Origin: Bacteroidales bacterium
GTDB taxonomy: Bacteria > Bacteroidota > Bacteroidia > Bacteroidales > UBA932
DNA length: 64,000 nt
NCBI GenBank assembly: GCA_017959005.1
Contig: JAGDBO010000007.1
Location: 1 to 64,000 of the forward strand
Direction of reading: 5' to 3'
The notes under the pieces: model-generated
The model's database searches: none
The model's input: the letters and a program-made list of their open reading frames with translations, nothing else
What the model was told of the DNA's origin: nothing
Shown here: positions 1 through 7,784 of the stretch, in pieces
Position numbering within the stretch: position 1 is the first letter of the stretch
Layout of the letters: each line of letters opens with the position of its first letter
Made by a program: the position numbers and the translations under genes

Positions 1-101
1 AATGACCATCGCCCCTATCGTGAAATATTATCCTGCTGATTTTAAAGCCCTCGAAGACCTTCGGACTGAATGCAAAATGTCATCAGATTCACCATGATGT
101 C

Positions 102-329
102 TTGACAGATGACAGCTTTTTATGCGACTTTCTTATCCCGATAGGGCAAAAAAGACTCCGCCCGGTAGTGGTCTGTATGTACAGTTATGTGCAACCGGTC
201 ATCGCGATGGTAATAGCCCTTATCCTGGGCCTGGATACTTTAAATGCTCTGAAGGTCTTTGCTACAATACTGGTTTTCACCGGTGTAGGGCTGGTAAATA
301 GTGAAAAAACAAAGAGGATGGCTCAATGA
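102..329 (+). pseudogene. C-terminal fragment of EamA/DMT-family transporter
   Basis: The last 60 or so residues read like the end of an EamA drug/metabolite transporter: the stretch IGQKRLRPVVV, then MYSYVQP, then a final membrane helix ending FTGVGLVNSEK. These inner-membrane exporters normally have ten helices and about 300 residues. Here the open frame begins only after a TGA at 21-23, and the upstream bases do not encode the expected helices in any frame. The gene is therefore truncated, frameshifted, or cut by a contig edge or misassembly. The given start is just the first ATG in frame and is probably not a real start. A hairpin terminator overlaps the stop codon. Confidence 0.55.
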
Positions 330-350
330 AAGCCATCCTCTTCTCTTTCT
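314..350 (+). terminator. Rho-independent terminator after the DMT fragment
   Basis: A perfect 10-bp inverted repeat (GAGGATGGCT at 314-323 and its complement at 331-340) with a 7-nt loop is followed by a T-rich tract. It covers the stop codon of the DMT fragment and lies just beyond the end of the convergent DUF805 gene, but the T tract serves the plus strand. Confidence 0.7.
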
Positions 351-363
351 CCTCTATCAGAAA

Positions 364-885
364 TTACTGTGCAGGATTCTGAGGAGCAGCAGGTCCGTCA
401 ACATACTTTGGAGATGGGCCCCACTCGTTGCTCTGAGGAACTCCGTCCTGAGCGCAGAAAACAATCAGGATAATAGCAATTACTCCCAATGCAATCCAAA
501 CAAGCACTGTCAAAACTCCTGTAATGAGAGTAGATACCCATCCTAAATGGAAGAATAACCAGGTTAGGAAGGCAACAAGGAGGTAAACGGCATAAATAAT
601 TGCATAAGCCTTTACCAGTCCGTCTCCTTTGCCTATGTCATGCATACGGCGCATCATAAGAGGCAGAGAGATAATCAGGGTAGCAACTGTAATAATAAGA
701 TAGAGCCAGAATCCTACATAAGGGATTCCCTTGAGGATAGCTGCAATAATACCACCGCCAACACAAAGAACCAGCATTGCCCACCAGAACTCTGATCTGC
801 GTGAACGGCCCTTAGTGTCCGTTAAACGGCTGTAAGCAAGCTTTATTGCCTGCATAAAATCCAATTGAGGAAGTGCGTTTGCCAT
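364..885 (-). CDS. DUF805 family inner-membrane protein
   Basis: This 173-residue protein has the DUF805 layout: a short cytosolic start with SRRSEFWW just before the first helix, four hydrophobic segments (about residues 35-55, 60-78, 95-115 and 120-142), the MRRMHDIGKG loop between helices 2 and 3, and a polar tail with the typical NEWGPSP near the end. The tail is Pro/Ala rich. The biochemical role of DUF805 proteins is not established. The gene stands alone, convergent with the DMT fragment and divergent from the SLC13 transporter, with its own -7 element 36 nt upstream. Confidence 0.85.
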   Translation of the reverse strand: MANALPQLDFMQAIKLAYSRLTDTKGRSRRSEFWWAMLVLCVGGGIIAAILKGIPYVGFWLYLIITVATLIISLPLMMRRMHDIGKGDGLVKAYAIIYAVYLLVAFLTWLFFHLGWVSTLITGVLTVLVWIALGVIAIILIVFCAQDGVPQSNEWGPSPKYVDGPAAPQNPAQ

Positions 886-920
886 AAGGTTGATTTTTAG
901 GTTGTTAATATTAATCCTTA

Positions 921-928
921 CAAAGTTA
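921..928 (-). promoter_or_regulatory. -7 element (TAACTTTG) for the DUF805 gene
   Basis: On the minus strand this reads TAACTTTG, a perfect match to the Bacteroidota TAnnTTTG -7 element, 36 nt before the start codon. No clear TTTG -33 element is present at the usual spacing. Confidence 0.55.
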
Positions 929-982
929 TATTAAACTGCTCAAAAATCCAATAGGAAGAGATTAAGTGAGAGTTCTTTTGTG

Positions 983-990
983 TACCTTTG
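983..990 (+). promoter_or_regulatory. -7 element (TACCTTTG) for the SLC13-type transporter
   Basis: TACCTTTG matches TAnnTTTG and lies 33 nt before the transporter ATG, in the divergent 138-bp gap. The -33 element is not obvious. Confidence 0.5.
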
Positions 991-1023
991 AAATAGCAAT
1001 TTGGATTACAGAATAAATATAGA

Positions 1024-2826
1024 ATGAGTGATATAGTCATACTTGGATTAAATCTTGGAGCATGGATAACAATAGTTACCGTGCTCGCAATGTTTTTGTG
1101 TTTGCTGCTGACAAAATTGAGGGAGGATGTTGCCTTTTTGGGAGTTATTGCCATTCTTCTGCTTACCGGCGTACTTGACACCAAGGAGGCTCTTGGAGGC
1201 TTCTCCTCATCTTCCGTAGTTGTTATTGGCGTTTTGTTTGCCGTCCTTGCCGGGCTTATCCACACAGGAGTGCTGCAATGGATTGTGCGTCACCTGCTTG
1301 GAACACCTAAACGCTATTCTTCCGCAGTTGTAAGACTTATGCTTCCGGTTGCCGGACTCAGCTCCGTTTTGAGCAACACTACGGTTGTAGCGCTCTTTGT
1401 AAATATAGTAAAGATATGGGCAAGGAAGTTACACATTTCTCCCTCCAAACTGCTCATTCCTCTTAGTTACGCCTCCGGTCTTGGCGGAGTCTGCACCCTT
1501 ATAGGAACTCCTCCAAACCTCATCATATCTGGTCTTTACGCAGAAGATACAGGCATAAGCCTAAACATATTTTCCACCACAATTCCGGGTTTGGCCTGTC
1601 TGGGAGTAGGCGTGCTCTCCATCATTGCATTAAGAAAACTTTTGCCGGACAGGCGCAGTGCTGAGGAGTCTTTTGAAAAGACAAATGAATACACAGAAGA
1701 ACTTCTGATTCCTGCAGACTGCCCCCATATTGGTAAGACCGTTCAGGAGGCGGGCCTTACAAAAGTAGAAGGAGGTCAGCTGATTGAGATTGTTCGCTTT
1801 GACCGTGAGGTGATTAGCCCCGTTCCACAGGATGAGTTTCTGATGGGCGGAGACCGCCTGGTATTCTCCGGCAACCTGGAGGACATACTGGAACTGCGCA
1901 AGACTCACCACCTTGTGAGCGCAGACCGTCCGGTTTTTACCGTAAGCGAGTTGGATACCAGAAGGCAGCTTGTTACAGCTTACATAATGCCGGAATGCAA
2001 TCTGGTTGGAAAGAGACTTTCAGAGACAACAATAGAGAATGACAATCAGTTCACACTGGTTGCAGTAGCCCGCCGTGGAGAGCGCATAAGCCAGGCTCCC
2101 AGAGATATAGAACTGAAGGTTGGAGATTCACTTCTTTTGGAGTGTTCTCCGGTAACCCACCGTTCAAACCCCTCCAACCCTCTGTATCAGATACGCGGAC
2201 TTCAGTTTGTGGAGAATGATTCCGTCATCCCTCGCATAGGCGTTAAGACGCTCATTTCCAGCCTTATTATGGTGGGGATGATTGTGCTCTCCAGCCTTAA
2301 GATTATGACATTGCTTCAGAGTGCATTCCTTGCCGCTGCGGCAATGCTCATCTTCCGCTGCTGCACCCCTTCTCAGGCAATGAAGGCAATAGACTGGAAT
2401 ATACTTATGGTCTTTGCAGGAAGCGTTGTAATTGGAACGGCCATAGAAAAAACCGGTATAGCAGAGGCTATTGCAAACGGTATGCTCTCTCTCTGCAATG
2501 ACCGTCCTCTTCTAGTGATGACTATGATGTGTTTTGCAGCAACCTTCTTAACGGAACTCATCTCCAACACGGCCGCAGGTACAATCTTCTATCCTATTGT
2601 CTACCAGACGGCTGTATCACTCGGAGTAAATCCGCTGCCGTTTATAATCTCACTTATGATTGCAGTCTCCTGCAGTTTTGCAACACCAATAGGCTCACCA
2701 ACGCACATGCTGGTTTACGGCCCTGGCGGCTACAGATTCTCAGACTTCTTAAAAATAGGTGTCTGGATGAATATCATCATACTGGCTGTAAATCTGACAG
2801 TTGTAAACCTTCTCTATCCAATGTAA
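1024..2826 (+). CDS. SLC13/ArsB-like ion transporter with two RCK_C (TrkA_C) domains
   Basis: This 600-residue inner-membrane protein has two halves of helices flanking a soluble insert. The first half carries LSNTTVVALF and IGTPPNLI; the second carries ELISNTAAG and FATPIGSPT. These repeated SNT and GTP/GSP hairpin motifs are typical of the DASS/SLC13 (citrate/sulfate/dicarboxylate) superfamily. The insert (about residues 215-390) resembles two tandem TrkA_C domains, each with a GDRL or GDSLLL turn, which often sense small ligands. Related proteins are usually annotated as SLC13 family permeases; the substrate cannot be told from sequence. It is followed after 38 nt by a lipoprotein gene. 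Confidence 0.85.
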   Translation: MSDIVILGLNLGAWITIVTVLAMFLCLLLTKLREDVAFLGVIAILLLTGVLDTKEALGGFSSSSVVVIGVLFAVLAGLIHTGVLQWIVRHLLGTPKRYSSAVVRLMLPVAGLSSVLSNTTVVALFVNIVKIWARKLHISPSKLLIPLSYASGLGGVCTLIGTPPNLIISGLYAEDTGISLNIFSTTIPGLACLGVGVLSIIALRKLLPDRRSAEESFEKTNEYTEELLIPADCPHIGKTVQEAGLTKVEGGQLIEIVRFDREVISPVPQDEFLMGGDRLVFSGNLEDILELRKTHHLVSADRPVFTVSELDTRRQLVTAYIMPECNLVGKRLSETTIENDNQFTLVAVARRGERISQAPRDIELKVGDSLLLECSPVTHRSNPSNPLYQIRGLQFVENDSVIPRIGVKTLISSLIMVGMIVLSSLKIMTLLQSAFLAAAAMLIFRCCTPSQAMKAIDWNILMVFAGSVVIGTAIEKTGIAEAIANGMLSLCNDRPLLVMTMMCFAATFLTELISNTAAGTIFYPIVYQTAVSLGVNPLPFIISLMIAVSCSFATPIGSPTHMLVYGPGGYRFSDFLKIGVWMNIIILAVNLTVVNLLYPM

Positions 2827-2864
2827 CACCTAACATATAAACTTTGAAATAAAACTTAAACAAT

Positions 2865-3335
2865 ATGAAAAAGATAACTATCATTCTTACAGTTTGCCTC
2901 TGCGCAACTCTAATTTTCTCCTGCAAAAACTCTCAGAAAACTGCAGAAGCAGAGCCTCAAACTCAAGACACAGTTGCAACCGCAGATGATGAGCTGATTA
3001 TGAACTACATAAAGGAGATGTACGAGAAGGATCTATATTGGGAAGTTGAATGGTTGAAAAAACACTGCACTCCAAAACTTCTAAAGCAACTCAAAGATGA
3101 TTACGAGTATGACGGCGAGGGTTATGCATTTTGGGAGTTCCGTTCAGACAGCAATGACGGAGGCGGAGAGGATGACAGAGTAGTGGAGGTTGTAAAGAAG
3201 AACGGTGAGTTCTACTATGAAGGAGTAGACGGAGGCACCTGGTTCAGAAACATAGTTTCTGCATTCGTTAAAGACGGCGTAGTTATGTTTGACGCCATAA
3301 GAAGAGATACCACCTACGTACAGCCGGCTAACTAA
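2865..3335 (+). CDS. Small lipoprotein of unknown function (DUF3828-like?)
   Basis: This is a 156-residue protein with a lipoprotein signal peptide: MKK, a hydrophobic core, then the lipobox IFSC at residues 17-20. An acidic linker follows, then a small soluble domain rich in Asp, Glu and aromatic residues (GEGYAFWEF, then a DGGGEDDR segment). The layout faintly recalls DUF3828-type periplasmic domains, but I do not recognise the family securely. The protein is likely anchored to the periplasmic face of a membrane or to the surface. Its TAA shares one base with the ATG of the next gene (TAATG), so the two are probably translationally coupled. Confidence 0.7.
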   Translation: MKKITIILTVCLCATLIFSCKNSQKTAEAEPQTQDTVATADDELIMNYIKEMYEKDLYWEVEWLKKHCTPKLLKQLKDDYEYDGEGYAFWEFRSDSNDGGGEDDRVVEVVKKNGEFYYEGVDGGTWFRNIVSAFVKDGVVMFDAIRRDTTYVQPAN

Positions 3336-3874
3336 TGAGTGAATTTAAGGTAAGCAATCTTATGACAACACCACCTCCTGAGTTTGAAACAGAGCTCAGG
3401 AGGCTTGTCTATGAGACCTTTGCAAAGCTCAGTATCCCCTATCAGAGAGTAGATACGGACCCCGGCATCACAATGGAGGACTGCCAGCATATTGATGCCA
3501 AAATAGGTTGCCGCATTGTTAAGACCCTCTTCCTCTGCAACCGCCAGCAAACGGAGTTCTACCTCTATGTAACAACAGATGATAAACCCTTTGTAACCAG
3601 AGAGTTCTGCGGAGCCCTTCAGATACCCCGTGTCTCCTTTGCCTCTCCCGATAGTTTATGGAACCTCACAGGTGTAAAGGTGGGCGCAACCACCATCTTA
3701 AGTGCCGTTCTGCCCTCCTGTAAAGATGTGCATCTCATTATGGATAAGAGCGTTGCAGAGAGCAAAGATTTTGCCTGCACGGACGGCACCGCCACCTGCT
3801 TTGTGAAAATCTCCACTGCAGACCTCCTTCAAAAATACCTCCCCTCCACCAACCACACAGTTACGCTAATCTAG
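3335..3874 (+). CDS. YbaK/ProX-type aminoacyl-tRNA deacylase (prolyl-tRNA editing domain)
   Basis: This 179-residue protein resembles the free-standing YbaK/ProX editing domains that hydrolyse mischarged aminoacyl-tRNA, typically Ala- or Cys-tRNA(Pro). Visible landmarks are the IVKTLFLCN strand with the conserved Lys, the FASPDSLW segment and the GVKVGATTILS loop, which corresponds to the G-x-x-P-G-S loop of PrdX-like proteins. That loop is diverged (VGA in place of PGS), and the HPL-x-N motif near the C-terminus is replaced by a CTDGTAT stretch, so the exact substrate is uncertain. It overlaps the upstream lipoprotein by one base and is convergent with the STAS gene. Confidence 0.75.
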   Translation: MSEFKVSNLMTTPPPEFETELRRLVYETFAKLSIPYQRVDTDPGITMEDCQHIDAKIGCRIVKTLFLCNRQQTEFYLYVTTDDKPFVTREFCGALQIPRVSFASPDSLWNLTGVKVGATTILSAVLPSCKDVHLIMDKSVAESKDFACTDGTATCFVKISTADLLQKYLPSTNHTVTLI

Positions 3875-3878
3875 GCAG

Positions 3879-4181
3879 TTATCTGATTTCAAAGAGGTTG
3901 AGGAAGCCGGTCATCATAAAGACGCTGCGGATATCATCATTGATGTTCTGAATAATCACCTTGCCCTTCTTCTCTTCTGCTGCCTTTCTGAGTGTAAGGA
4001 AAATTCTCAGTCCTGAACTGGAGATGTATTCCATATCCTTGCACTCAATGATTATGGTCTTGTCTGCATCTTCCATAAGTTCATTGATTACAGGATTGGC
4101 TTCCTGTGCGGCAGGGGTGTCCAGACGGCCTATGAAGGCGATGGTGATTTTACCCTCTTCTTTAGTGACTTTTGTTTTCAT
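3879..4181 (-). CDS. STAS-domain anti-sigma-factor antagonist (SpoIIAA/RsbV-like)
   Basis: This 100-residue protein is a single STAS domain. It has the GRLDTPAA strand-turn near the N-terminus and the conserved YISSSGLR segment, whose serine is the residue phosphorylated in SpoIIAA/RsbV proteins. By family knowledge it would bind an anti-sigma or other switch kinase when dephosphorylated. Its ATG overlaps the TGA of the phosphatase/kinase gene (ATGA), making it the last gene of a five-gene operon. Its natural partners, a SpoIIE phosphatase and an RsbW-like kinase, are fused in the adjacent protein. Confidence 0.93.
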   Translation of the reverse strand: MKTKVTKEEGKITIAFIGRLDTPAAQEANPVINELMEDADKTIIIECKDMEYISSSGLRIFLTLRKAAEEKKGKVIIQNINDDIRSVFMMTGFLNLFEIR

Positions 4182-6382
4182 TTCTGTATACTATTTTTAT
4201 CTATTTTCTTTGTAAGTGTCAGTATGTTCCTGTTATCCCGGCGTTCATAGGTAACGCTATCCATAATCTTCATATAGAGATGAATACCCAGTCCACCAAT
4301 AGGACGCTCCAGTGCATCTTTGTTTATATCCACATCCGGAGCGGCGGTTGGATCAAACGGTTTGCCGCTGTCCGTTATGGTAAAGGTAATATCATCATTG
4401 CCCGTCCGGGCGGTTACCTCTACGGTTGGTGAACCTGAATACAAAATGGCGTTGGTTACCGCCTCTTCCATTGCAAGATTCAAACAGGATTTAGCAGACT
4501 CTGTAAGTTGCGCATCATCAGCAACTTTGCTAATGAACTTCTCAAGTTTATGAATCTCGTTTATATTATTTTCCAGTGTTATCTCCCTACTGCCCTGTAT
4601 TGAATCGTTCAGATAGTGGAAGAAAAGCATAGTAAGGTCATCACTCTGAGGAGCCTCTTTTACAAACCCTGCAACCGCTCTCTTAACATTGTCCAGATGA
4701 GCCTGGGCCGCCTTCCTTCCGGAGAGAGTATGTTTGAGCCTCTCTATTCCAAAGAGTTCATGGTTAGGGTTTTCCGCCTCGGTAATACCGTCCGTATAGA
4801 GGAAGATTGCATCATCATAATGGAGGGTTACATCTTGGACGGTGTACTCCCAGTAGCGGAGGACTCCAAGCGGAAGGTTCGGATTCACAGGCAGTTCGCT
4901 CATCTTATCCGTCAAAATAAGAGGGGCGTTGTGACCTGCGTTGCAGTATTGCATCTTTCCGCTCTTAAGATCCAGAACACAACAGATAAAGGTTACGAAC
5001 ATATTGCTCTCATTCATATCTGAGAGAGAGTTGTTCATGGTGGAGACAATCTCCTGTGGGTTATCGTTATGTGCTGATACACTGCGGAAAAGACTTCTTG
5101 TAACCGCCATCAGCAAAGAGGCCGGAACTCCCTTTCCGGAGACATCTCCTATACAGAAGAAGAGCTTTTCATCTCTGATAAAAAAGTCATACAGATCTCC
5201 GCTAACCTCCTTTGCAGGAACCAGTGCGGCAGAAAGATCTATGTCTTTCCTCTCCGGGAACGGCGGGAATGTCTTAGGAATCATAGACATCTGTATGTCA
5301 CTTGCAATCTTGAGCTCGTTCTCCATCTTCTCCTTCTTCTCAGATATGTATTTGAGTCTGAGCTGACTTTTGGCAATGGAACGGAAAATCAGAACTATAA
5401 GAAGAAGTCCGAGAAGCTGCAGAAGTCTTATCAGATTGTTCAGCCTGTTAAGCCCTGCAAACATCTCGCTTTCAGGTATTATGATGTTCATTGCCCATCC
5501 GGTCTTATCTATATGGGTATAGTAGACCATATTCTTCTTTCCGTTGTGGGTTACCTGAATGTTGCCGCTTTTTCTTCCAAGCATTGCTCTGTTTAGAGCG
5601 TTGAAAGAGGCGGTATCTTTAACTTTGGAGGCGTATTCATCTATGGTTGTGTTCATTATAAGGCTGTCCTCCGGGCTTACCATAAGACGTCCTGTACGGC
5701 TGACAACTGTACTGAATGATCCGGGGTAAATCTTTATATCGTTTACAAGAGTCTTAAGCCACTCAAGGTCAATGTCTGCTGTAAGCACTGCCGCTATGCG
5801 TCCGCTGTTATCCTTTACCGGAACGGAATAGGTAGTCATGAGAATCTCACCGCCTCCCGTATCTATGTATGGTTCAGACCAATAACCCCTATCCAGTTCT
5901 ATTGGTTTTGTAAACCACTCCTGAGAAGGATAGTCATACTCCTCGGTTGCCAGGGAGGTCTCTATAATCTCTCCGTTCGTTATTGCAGTATATGGAGAGT
6001 AGAGAGGTCTCTTTTTGTAATAGTTTGGAACCATGGCAATTGTGGAGCCTGCAACTATTGGGTTGTTGTTTACAATCAGTTTAGGAATGTTGGCCAGACT
6101 GTCCGGAACCTGGAGGCTCCACTGCGCCAGCCAGACATTGTTCCTTACTGCGCTTTCTGCCTGGTTTACAACATTTAAGATTCCGCTCTTAATTGAGTTG
6201 AGCTGACTCTCCGCCTTGGTCTGTGCTTCACTTAAGATGCCTTTATGCGCATAGTAAGCCTGAACTAAGGAGATGATTTGCAGAAAAGCAACGGCAACAA
6301 GTATGAGCAGAAGTCCGGTCCATCTGGAACCTCTTTTCCCAACTCTTTCCGTAAGTTTATTTGTTTGCTCTTTCAGATTCAT
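4178..6382 (-). CDS. Membrane sensor SpoIIE/RsbU-type PP2C phosphatase fused to RsbW-like kinase domain
   Basis: The protein has 734 residues from the chosen start. Order: transmembrane helix (21-40), extracytoplasmic dCache-like sensor (about 50-310), second helix (318-335), a short coiled coil (345-368), a SpoIIE/PPM phosphatase domain (about 380-590) and a HATPase_c_2 domain (600-730). PP2C metal ligands are visible in GDLYDF (D396), GDVSGKG (D413), YTDGITE (D531) and DDLTM (581-582). The kinase part has EEAVTNA (N box), DSGKPFDP (G1) and IGGLGIHL (G2). Phosphatase and anti-sigma-type kinase are thus in one chain, and the STAS substrate is encoded next. The start at 6382 is chosen because it forms an ATGA overlap with the upstream kinase gene; a 14-residue extension is possible. 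Confidence 0.92.
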   Translation of the reverse strand: MNLKEQTNKLTERVGKRGSRWTGLLLILVAVAFLQIISLVQAYYAHKGILSEAQTKAESQLNSIKSGILNVVNQAESAVRNNVWLAQWSLQVPDSLANIPKLIVNNNPIVAGSTIAMVPNYYKKRPLYSPYTAITNGEIIETSLATEEYDYPSQEWFTKPIELDRGYWSEPYIDTGGGEILMTTYSVPVKDNSGRIAAVLTADIDLEWLKTLVNDIKIYPGSFSTVVSRTGRLMVSPEDSLIMNTTIDEYASKVKDTASFNALNRAMLGRKSGNIQVTHNGKKNMVYYTHIDKTGWAMNIIIPESEMFAGLNRLNNLIRLLQLLGLLLIVLIFRSIAKSQLRLKYISEKKEKMENELKIASDIQMSMIPKTFPPFPERKDIDLSAALVPAKEVSGDLYDFFIRDEKLFFCIGDVSGKGVPASLLMAVTRSLFRSVSAHNDNPQEIVSTMNNSLSDMNESNMFVTFICCVLDLKSGKMQYCNAGHNAPLILTDKMSELPVNPNLPLGVLRYWEYTVQDVTLHYDDAIFLYTDGITEAENPNHELFGIERLKHTLSGRKAAQAHLDNVKRAVAGFVKEAPQSDDLTMLFFHYLNDSIQGSREITLENNINEIHKLEKFISKVADDAQLTESAKSCLNLAMEEAVTNAILYSGSPTVEVTARTGNDDITFTITDSGKPFDPTAAPDVDINKDALERPIGGLGIHLYMKIMDSVTYERRDNRNILTLTKKIDKNSIQK

Positions 6383-7212
6383 AATACAGATTTTAATGCC
6401 GCTCTGAAACAAGGCATAGGGCATTGGGTATTTTTCTCAATAAGAAGTGTCTTAAGTCCTGCGTATGGGAGAACCATCTTTTCAATCTCCTTTAAGTCAA
6501 TGCCTTCTCCAAAGTAGAGAGGAGCAAAAGTGTCCCAGAACTTCATTGCCACAGGCTTTGGCATGTGGTAGGTTTCCTGGATGAATTCCTCATCGCTGAG
6601 ATAGCAGCAGAGGTAAACCATTCCAATATCAAAGAGGCGGTTGCCTCGGCAGAAATCTCCCAAATCTATAAAATAGCGCTTCCCCTCCGGAGTAAAGATG
6701 GCGTTGCTGTACTGAAGATCTCCGTGAAGAGCTCTGTTTTCATCCGGAACATCTGCAATAAATTTTGCCAGCTTGTCCTTATCCTTTTTGGAGAAGAAAG
6801 GGTTCTCCTCCAAAAGGCGGTAGTAGCGCTCCTTCACATCCTCAAACTCCTTGGGGTCCAGTTCTATCTTATGGAGATTCAGACACATATCTGCAAACTC
6901 GGAGGCATATTGTGGTATTCTCTCCGGGTGCTCGCCTATGGCTCTGGAGTATGAACTCTTGCCAATAATCTTCTTAAAGCGGATGCCGTAACGCCCATCT
7001 TCAGTTACAACATACTCCCCGGGCTCAGGAGAAGGAATACCCAAATCATAAACCTTACGGGCCATAACCATCTCATCCAGAGGCTGAGAAATCTTCCCAG
7101 GGAAGTAGAGTTTGAGCATTACGGTAGGATCTGTTTTGTGATCATAACTCTCCCCGTTGGCACCTCCGCCGGTGAGTACGTAATCATTTAGGGAAATCTT
7201 TACTGGCTTCAT
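6379..7212 (-). CDS. APH/choline-kinase-like phosphotransferase (TIGR02172-type)
   Basis: This 277-residue protein has the aminoglycoside/choline phosphotransferase fold. The nucleotide-binding part includes LTGGGANGES and the likely ATP lysine in MLKLYF (K34). The catalytic loop is LHGDLQYSN (D165, N170), and the metal-binding segment is FIDLGDF (D183/D186). It resembles a family of small kinases known as a Fibrobacter/Bacteroidota paralogous group, whose substrate is unknown; antibiotic phosphorylation is possible but there is no specific support. Both ends overlap neighbours by 4 nt (ATGA), placing it firmly in the alarmone/partner-switch operon. The substrate could be a small metabolite or a protein. 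Confidence 0.85.
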   Translation of the reverse strand: MKPVKISLNDYVLTGGGANGESYDHKTDPTVMLKLYFPGKISQPLDEMVMARKVYDLGIPSPEPGEYVVTEDGRYGIRFKKIIGKSSYSRAIGEHPERIPQYASEFADMCLNLHKIELDPKEFEDVKERYYRLLEENPFFSKKDKDKLAKFIADVPDENRALHGDLQYSNAIFTPEGKRYFIDLGDFCRGNRLFDIGMVYLCCYLSDEEFIQETYHMPKPVAMKFWDTFAPLYFGEGIDLKEIEKMVLPYAGLKTLLIEKNTQCPMPCFRAALKSVL

Positions 7213-7784
7213 TTGAACACCTCATTTATAAGTGATTGGAACTCTTTAAAGGCAAATGTTTCCTGGAGCTCTCTAAGTGAATCTGCCAGCCCCCTGTAAT
7301 GCCATTCGTGTTCCTTCTTATCTTTTGTGTGAAATATCTTCCAAAGTTCATCTCCCTTTACGGCATAATCCCTCGCTATGGCCCTCATATTGGAGAGTTT
7401 GTCCCCCAGTGCCACTATCTTGGCATCATGAGGTGCCTTTGCAAGCCGCTCAATAGCAGCTCTTTTGCGCTCGTACCAACTCTCTTCCTCGCTTTTGCCC
7501 TTAATCTCCACATCGCTTTCAGACTCCACGATAGAGGCTATCCTCTCACCGAATTCCCGCCTTATCTCTTCAATCGTAACGCCCGTATCTTCCACTGTAT
7601 CATGGAGTGCGGCCGCAGCCAGAAGCTCCTGGTCTGAAGTCATGGAAGCTACAATCTCCATAGCCTCCATAGGATGAACTATGTATGGAAAACCCTTACC
7701 CCTTCTCTCCGTTCCGGAGTGGGCCTTCACGGCAAATAGTATTGCCCTGTCCAAAAGTTTAGTATCCAGCGATTTGTTTGCCAT
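7209..7784 (-). CDS. Single-domain HD alarmone hydrolase (Mesh1/SAH-like)
   Basis: This 191-residue protein is the RelA/SpoT-type HD hydrolase domain alone. Likely metal and active-site residues are present: H37 in YIVHPME, H61-D62 in ALHDTVEDT with E65-D66, and D128 with N132 in GDKLSNMR. This is the spacing seen in SpoT and Mesh1 enzymes that remove the 3'-pyrophosphate from (p)ppGpp. It lacks a synthetase domain. Its ATG shares one base with the stop codon of the synthetase gene (TAATG), so synthesis and hydrolysis are encoded as a coupled pair. Other nucleotide substrates are possible. Confidence 0.88.
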   Translation of the reverse strand: MANKSLDTKLLDRAILFAVKAHSGTERRGKGFPYIVHPMEAMEIVASMTSDQELLAAAALHDTVEDTGVTIEEIRREFGERIASIVESESDVEIKGKSEEESWYERKRAAIERLAKAPHDAKIVALGDKLSNMRAIARDYAVKGDELWKIFHTKDKKEHEWHYRGLADSLRELQETFAFKEFQSLINEVFK

